A stretch of 64,000 nucleotides of DNA from Heterostelium multicystogenum (lineage: Eukaryota > Evosea > Eumycetozoa > Acytosteliales > Acytosteliaceae). A model generated the notes under the pieces. That model ran no database searches. It saw only the letters and a program-made list of their open reading frames with translations, and was not told the origin of the DNA. Below, in pieces: positions 61,500 to 64,000 of the stretch. The stretch spans positions 46,355-110,354 of the forward strand of contig RCNN01000135.1 in NCBI GenBank assembly GCA_003667245.1, in the 5' to 3' direction. The translations under genes and the position numbers were made by a program. Every line of letters starts with the position of its first letter. The first letter of the stretch is position 1.

Positions 61500-64000
61500 T
61501 TAAAAACATTTTTTGTTTGAAAGATTGATGTCATAGTACTCTGCCTTTACAATATAACCACTAAAGTAGCGTCCATTCTGTTTGTTGAAGCAAGTGGTAC
61601 ATGCTGATGGCTCCTTAAATAATATGAAAGCCTTCACTGAAGTATCATGAGTTAGCACAAATTTCTCAACTTGTCCAAAACTCATACATTCAGCTTTGAT
61701 TTCCTCTTCAAAAAATCATCGATTTCTTTGGGTGAACCAAGATTTCTTAGGACTAAACATCGATTCTAAAGGTTAAATAATTATTAAATAACCTCTTATC
61801 CAACAAATACTAATAAAATATTGTACATACATTAACACGTGGAACATCTTGTCGAAGCAATTTTTGTGTTAGCAATATTCTTTGTTCAGTACTTAGTGTA
61901 ACTTCATCTTCAATAGAGTCTGTTCCAACCGATGATGATAAATTCGGAACAATTGGAGTTGTTAATGGTGTAGTTTGTTTGGATTCTAAAATAATAATAA
62001 TACTAATTAGAATGCTTTCGTAAATACAATGTAATTTCGAACTTACCATTACTACTGCTAATTGCTGCATTTTTAATTGGTCTACCAACCTTAAGTTGTC
62101 GACCTCCAATATCATATCCATTTAATGTCGCTATAGCATCCTCTGCAGATTTTGGATTATCATAGTCGATAAATCCAAAACCTTTGTGTCTTCCTGATTC
62201 CAAATTAGGCATTAACGAACAGGATACAACATTACCAATGGACTGAAAATTACTTTGATCTGATCTTCAGTTACATTCCAGGGGATGGATCCGACGTAGA
62301 TACGATTCTCTGATGCCATTGGATCTTGCTTTGGTTGCACTGGTTGGGTGCCACCATTTGGTAGGGTAATTGGAATATTAGAGTTGGATACAGATAGCGC
62401 TGATGATATGCTTGTGAATGGTGTTGGAGTTTGTGAAGGTGAATGTGTTGTCATGGTGCATTGGCAACAGCTGGTTGGGGTGCGGCACCAGGGACTGGTA
62501 TGTACGGTCTGCCAACTTTGATCTGTCTACCGGCCATTGTTTGGTGATTCATATGAGTGATGGCATTGTTGGCTGCCTCGGGGTAGGAATACTCAATGAA
62601 GCAATATCCTTTTGATTTTCCAGTCGCTGTATCTTTGGATAGTGTGAGCGATTTGATTGGGCCAAATGGTGAAAATATCGTTGTCAGGTCGGCTTCAGTA
62701 AGACTGAAATGAATATTACCAATGTAGATTCTTGATTGTGCCTGCTCAGTGGTTTGTTTGGGATGTGCATGGGATTGTTGGACTAAAAGCGACGACTGTG
62801 ACGTCGACGTTGATGGCGATGTTGAAACTAAAATTTGATTGTGGTGGTGGAATACCTCCTGATAAATTCAGAAGTGCTGCTGAATTTGGTTGATGCTGAG
62901 CTACTAATTGAGGATTAAGAAAGAGGAAGTTTGGTGAATGTTATGGTGTTGAATTATATTATTCACAGGTGAATTAGTGGATTGTGGCTTTATGGATTGG
63001 GGTGGTAAACGTTGAAATGATTCCACTGGAGTTGAGTGTAGATGCTTGGTGTTGCTGTAGGTGTTGCAAATGTGGTGCAAGTGCAGCTAAATCTATAGGT
63101 TGCTCTATAAAAAATGATAAAATCAAATTAGTATACTCTCAGCTGAGAAGATGGAAGGAGGAAAGATGGAAAAAGAAAATCTACTAAAATCAGAATCTGA
63201 AAAAATAAAAAGAAAACGATTGTTCAAAAAAAGAAAACTGTTAATATAAAACGATAGTTGGGCGGAAAGTACTGGATAACGATTGTTGAATCATGGAATA
63301 GTGGATATTGAATTAGAACTTACTGTCTGGCAAATATCCCAACCAGATGTTTCTTTTTATGTGATGATTGGCCGAGCTCACTATCTGACTTTTCCTGGCT
63401 TCTAGTTCTCTTTCTGTCATTGGCTATGGTTATAATCCTTTTGTCACGCGAGGAATAACTGTTGCTACTCCTACTTCCTTGAACGGCTGGTTAGAAGAGT
63501 ATCGTTTGGAAGATCTGTAATAACGGTCACTGTCTCTCGCTGACCTTCTGCTGCTGTATTTATCAGATCTATCTTTGTAGCTGCTTCTCGATGAACTGCT
63601 GCCTGTATTTATCTTTTTCTATCACGACTGCTATTATCACGATGTTTGCTACGTTTTCTACCATTACGATCGCTTTTCTTCGTGAAGACTTGTCACTACG
63701 ACTGTAACGACTGGACTCCTTGCGTCGACGCGATGATTTGCTGGAATCCTTGCTTCTTGATCTGGAGCGAGAGTGTTTTTCGCTTGGAACTGCTATTACT
63801 TCGAGAACGTGAGTGCGATCGGCTTGAAGACGAGGGATGATCCTGATCTTCTACTCTTACTTCTTCCTCGACTTCTGCTATTGCTGTGGTTCCTACTTCT
63901 ACTTTGCTTCTGCTGCTGCTACTACTGCCTACTGCTTCTAGTTCTACTTCTCGACTTTCGACCTCCGCTATTGAGCGACTTCTACTTCGAGATCCATGAC
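61500..64000 (-). CDS. puf60: PUF60-like splicing factor, three RRMs, RS-rich N-terminus (5' end may lie outside)
   Basis: On the complement, 64000 to about 63440 is rich in Arg-Ser repeats in shifting frames (SRSRGRSKSRRS-type). After it come ERELEARKSQIVSSANHHIK and, across an in-frame intron (63105-63323), QPIDLAALAPHLQHLQQHQ. RRM1 begins near 62740 (SRIYIGNIHFSLTEADL...GKSKGYCFIEY). RRM2 begins near 62300 (NRIYVGSIPWNVTEDQIKV), breaks at a missing T near 62250, and reads GRHKGFGFIDYDNPKSAEDA. Introns at 61986-62046 and 61766-61830 flank a linker with LLTQKLLRQDVPRVN. RRM3, a U2AF-homology motif, reads CLVLRNLGSPKEIDDF and ends ...GRYFSGYIVKAEYYD after a T-run break near 61707. The order and linker match PUF60, which helps U2AF choose 3' splice sites. 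Whether the RS region belongs to the same transcript is not certain. Confidence 0.82.

Overview
This window looks like nuclear DNA of a dictyostelid social amoeba. The evidence is the AT-rich intergenic DNA, introns of about 55-100 bp with GTAAGT/GTATGT donors, asparagine/glutamine/histidine codon runs (AAT, CAA, CAT), and a gene set typical of the group: LD-LIM paxillin, RhoGEFs, beta-helix and IPT/TIG surface proteins, and non-LTR retroelements near tRNA genes. The species cannot be fixed from sequence alone. Many conserved single-copy genes (MTR4, RPN11, paxillin, PTTG1IP-like, PUF60) are interrupted by one-base indels, mostly in homopolymers, so most frame breaks are probably assembly errors. 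I give whole-gene spans across such breaks and say where the frame changes.

Layout. 1-8.1 kb: an F-box/Arf-like fusion (5' cut by the window), a SMARCAL1-like annealing helicase, a Cid1/TRF-type nucleotidyltransferase (all +), and complex I subunit NDUFA13 (-). 8.1-13.6 kb: an accessory stretch with a long inverted repeat, a protein-kinase relic, an LRR relic, a PD-(D/E)XK nuclease plus kinase-like gene resembling Crinkler effectors, and a long hairpin. 13.7-17 kb: an unrecognised gene and a lysine-rich tandem-BRCT protein (+). 17.1-20.1 kb: a mitochondrial PPR-like protein (-). 22.1-25.4 kb: the exosome helicase MTR4 (+). 25.5-27.4 kb: a secreted beta-helix protein (-). 28-33.9 kb: L-type lectin, paxillin and a PTTG1IP-like membrane protein (+). 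34.2-39.3 kb: a membrane-anchored RhoGEF, ribosomal oxygenase RIOX1/NO66 and proteasome lid deubiquitinase RPN11 (all -). 42.3-48.7 kb: an IQ-motif RhoGEF, an S28 serine carboxypeptidase, a UBL-vWA-E2 fusion and a possible 52-residue microprotein (all +).

49-53.5 kb is mobile-element territory. A PD-(D/E)XK-like gene sits between two copies of a 70-80 bp repeat, followed by a 5'-truncated non-LTR retrotransposon with an A tail, a tRNA-derived SINE candidate and a tRNA-Asp-like gene. From 53.9 to 61.1 kb lies the most striking locus: a signal peptide, several IPT/TIG domains, a DNase II domain joined in the same open frame, an unrecognised segment and further TIG domains. Its first 5 kb is much more broken than the rest of the window and may be a decaying gene. 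61.5-64 kb (-) holds a three-RRM PUF60-like splicing factor, apparently preceded by an RS-rich region.

The genes do not form a single pathway. Loose themes are cytoskeleton and adhesion (paxillin, two RhoGEFs), RNA processing (MTR4, PUF60, Cid1-like, PPR), ubiquitin/proteasome (RPN11, UBL-vWA-E2, F-box-Arf), and self/non-self or extracellular functions (lectin, TIG-DNase II, beta-helix protein, Crinkler-like gene).
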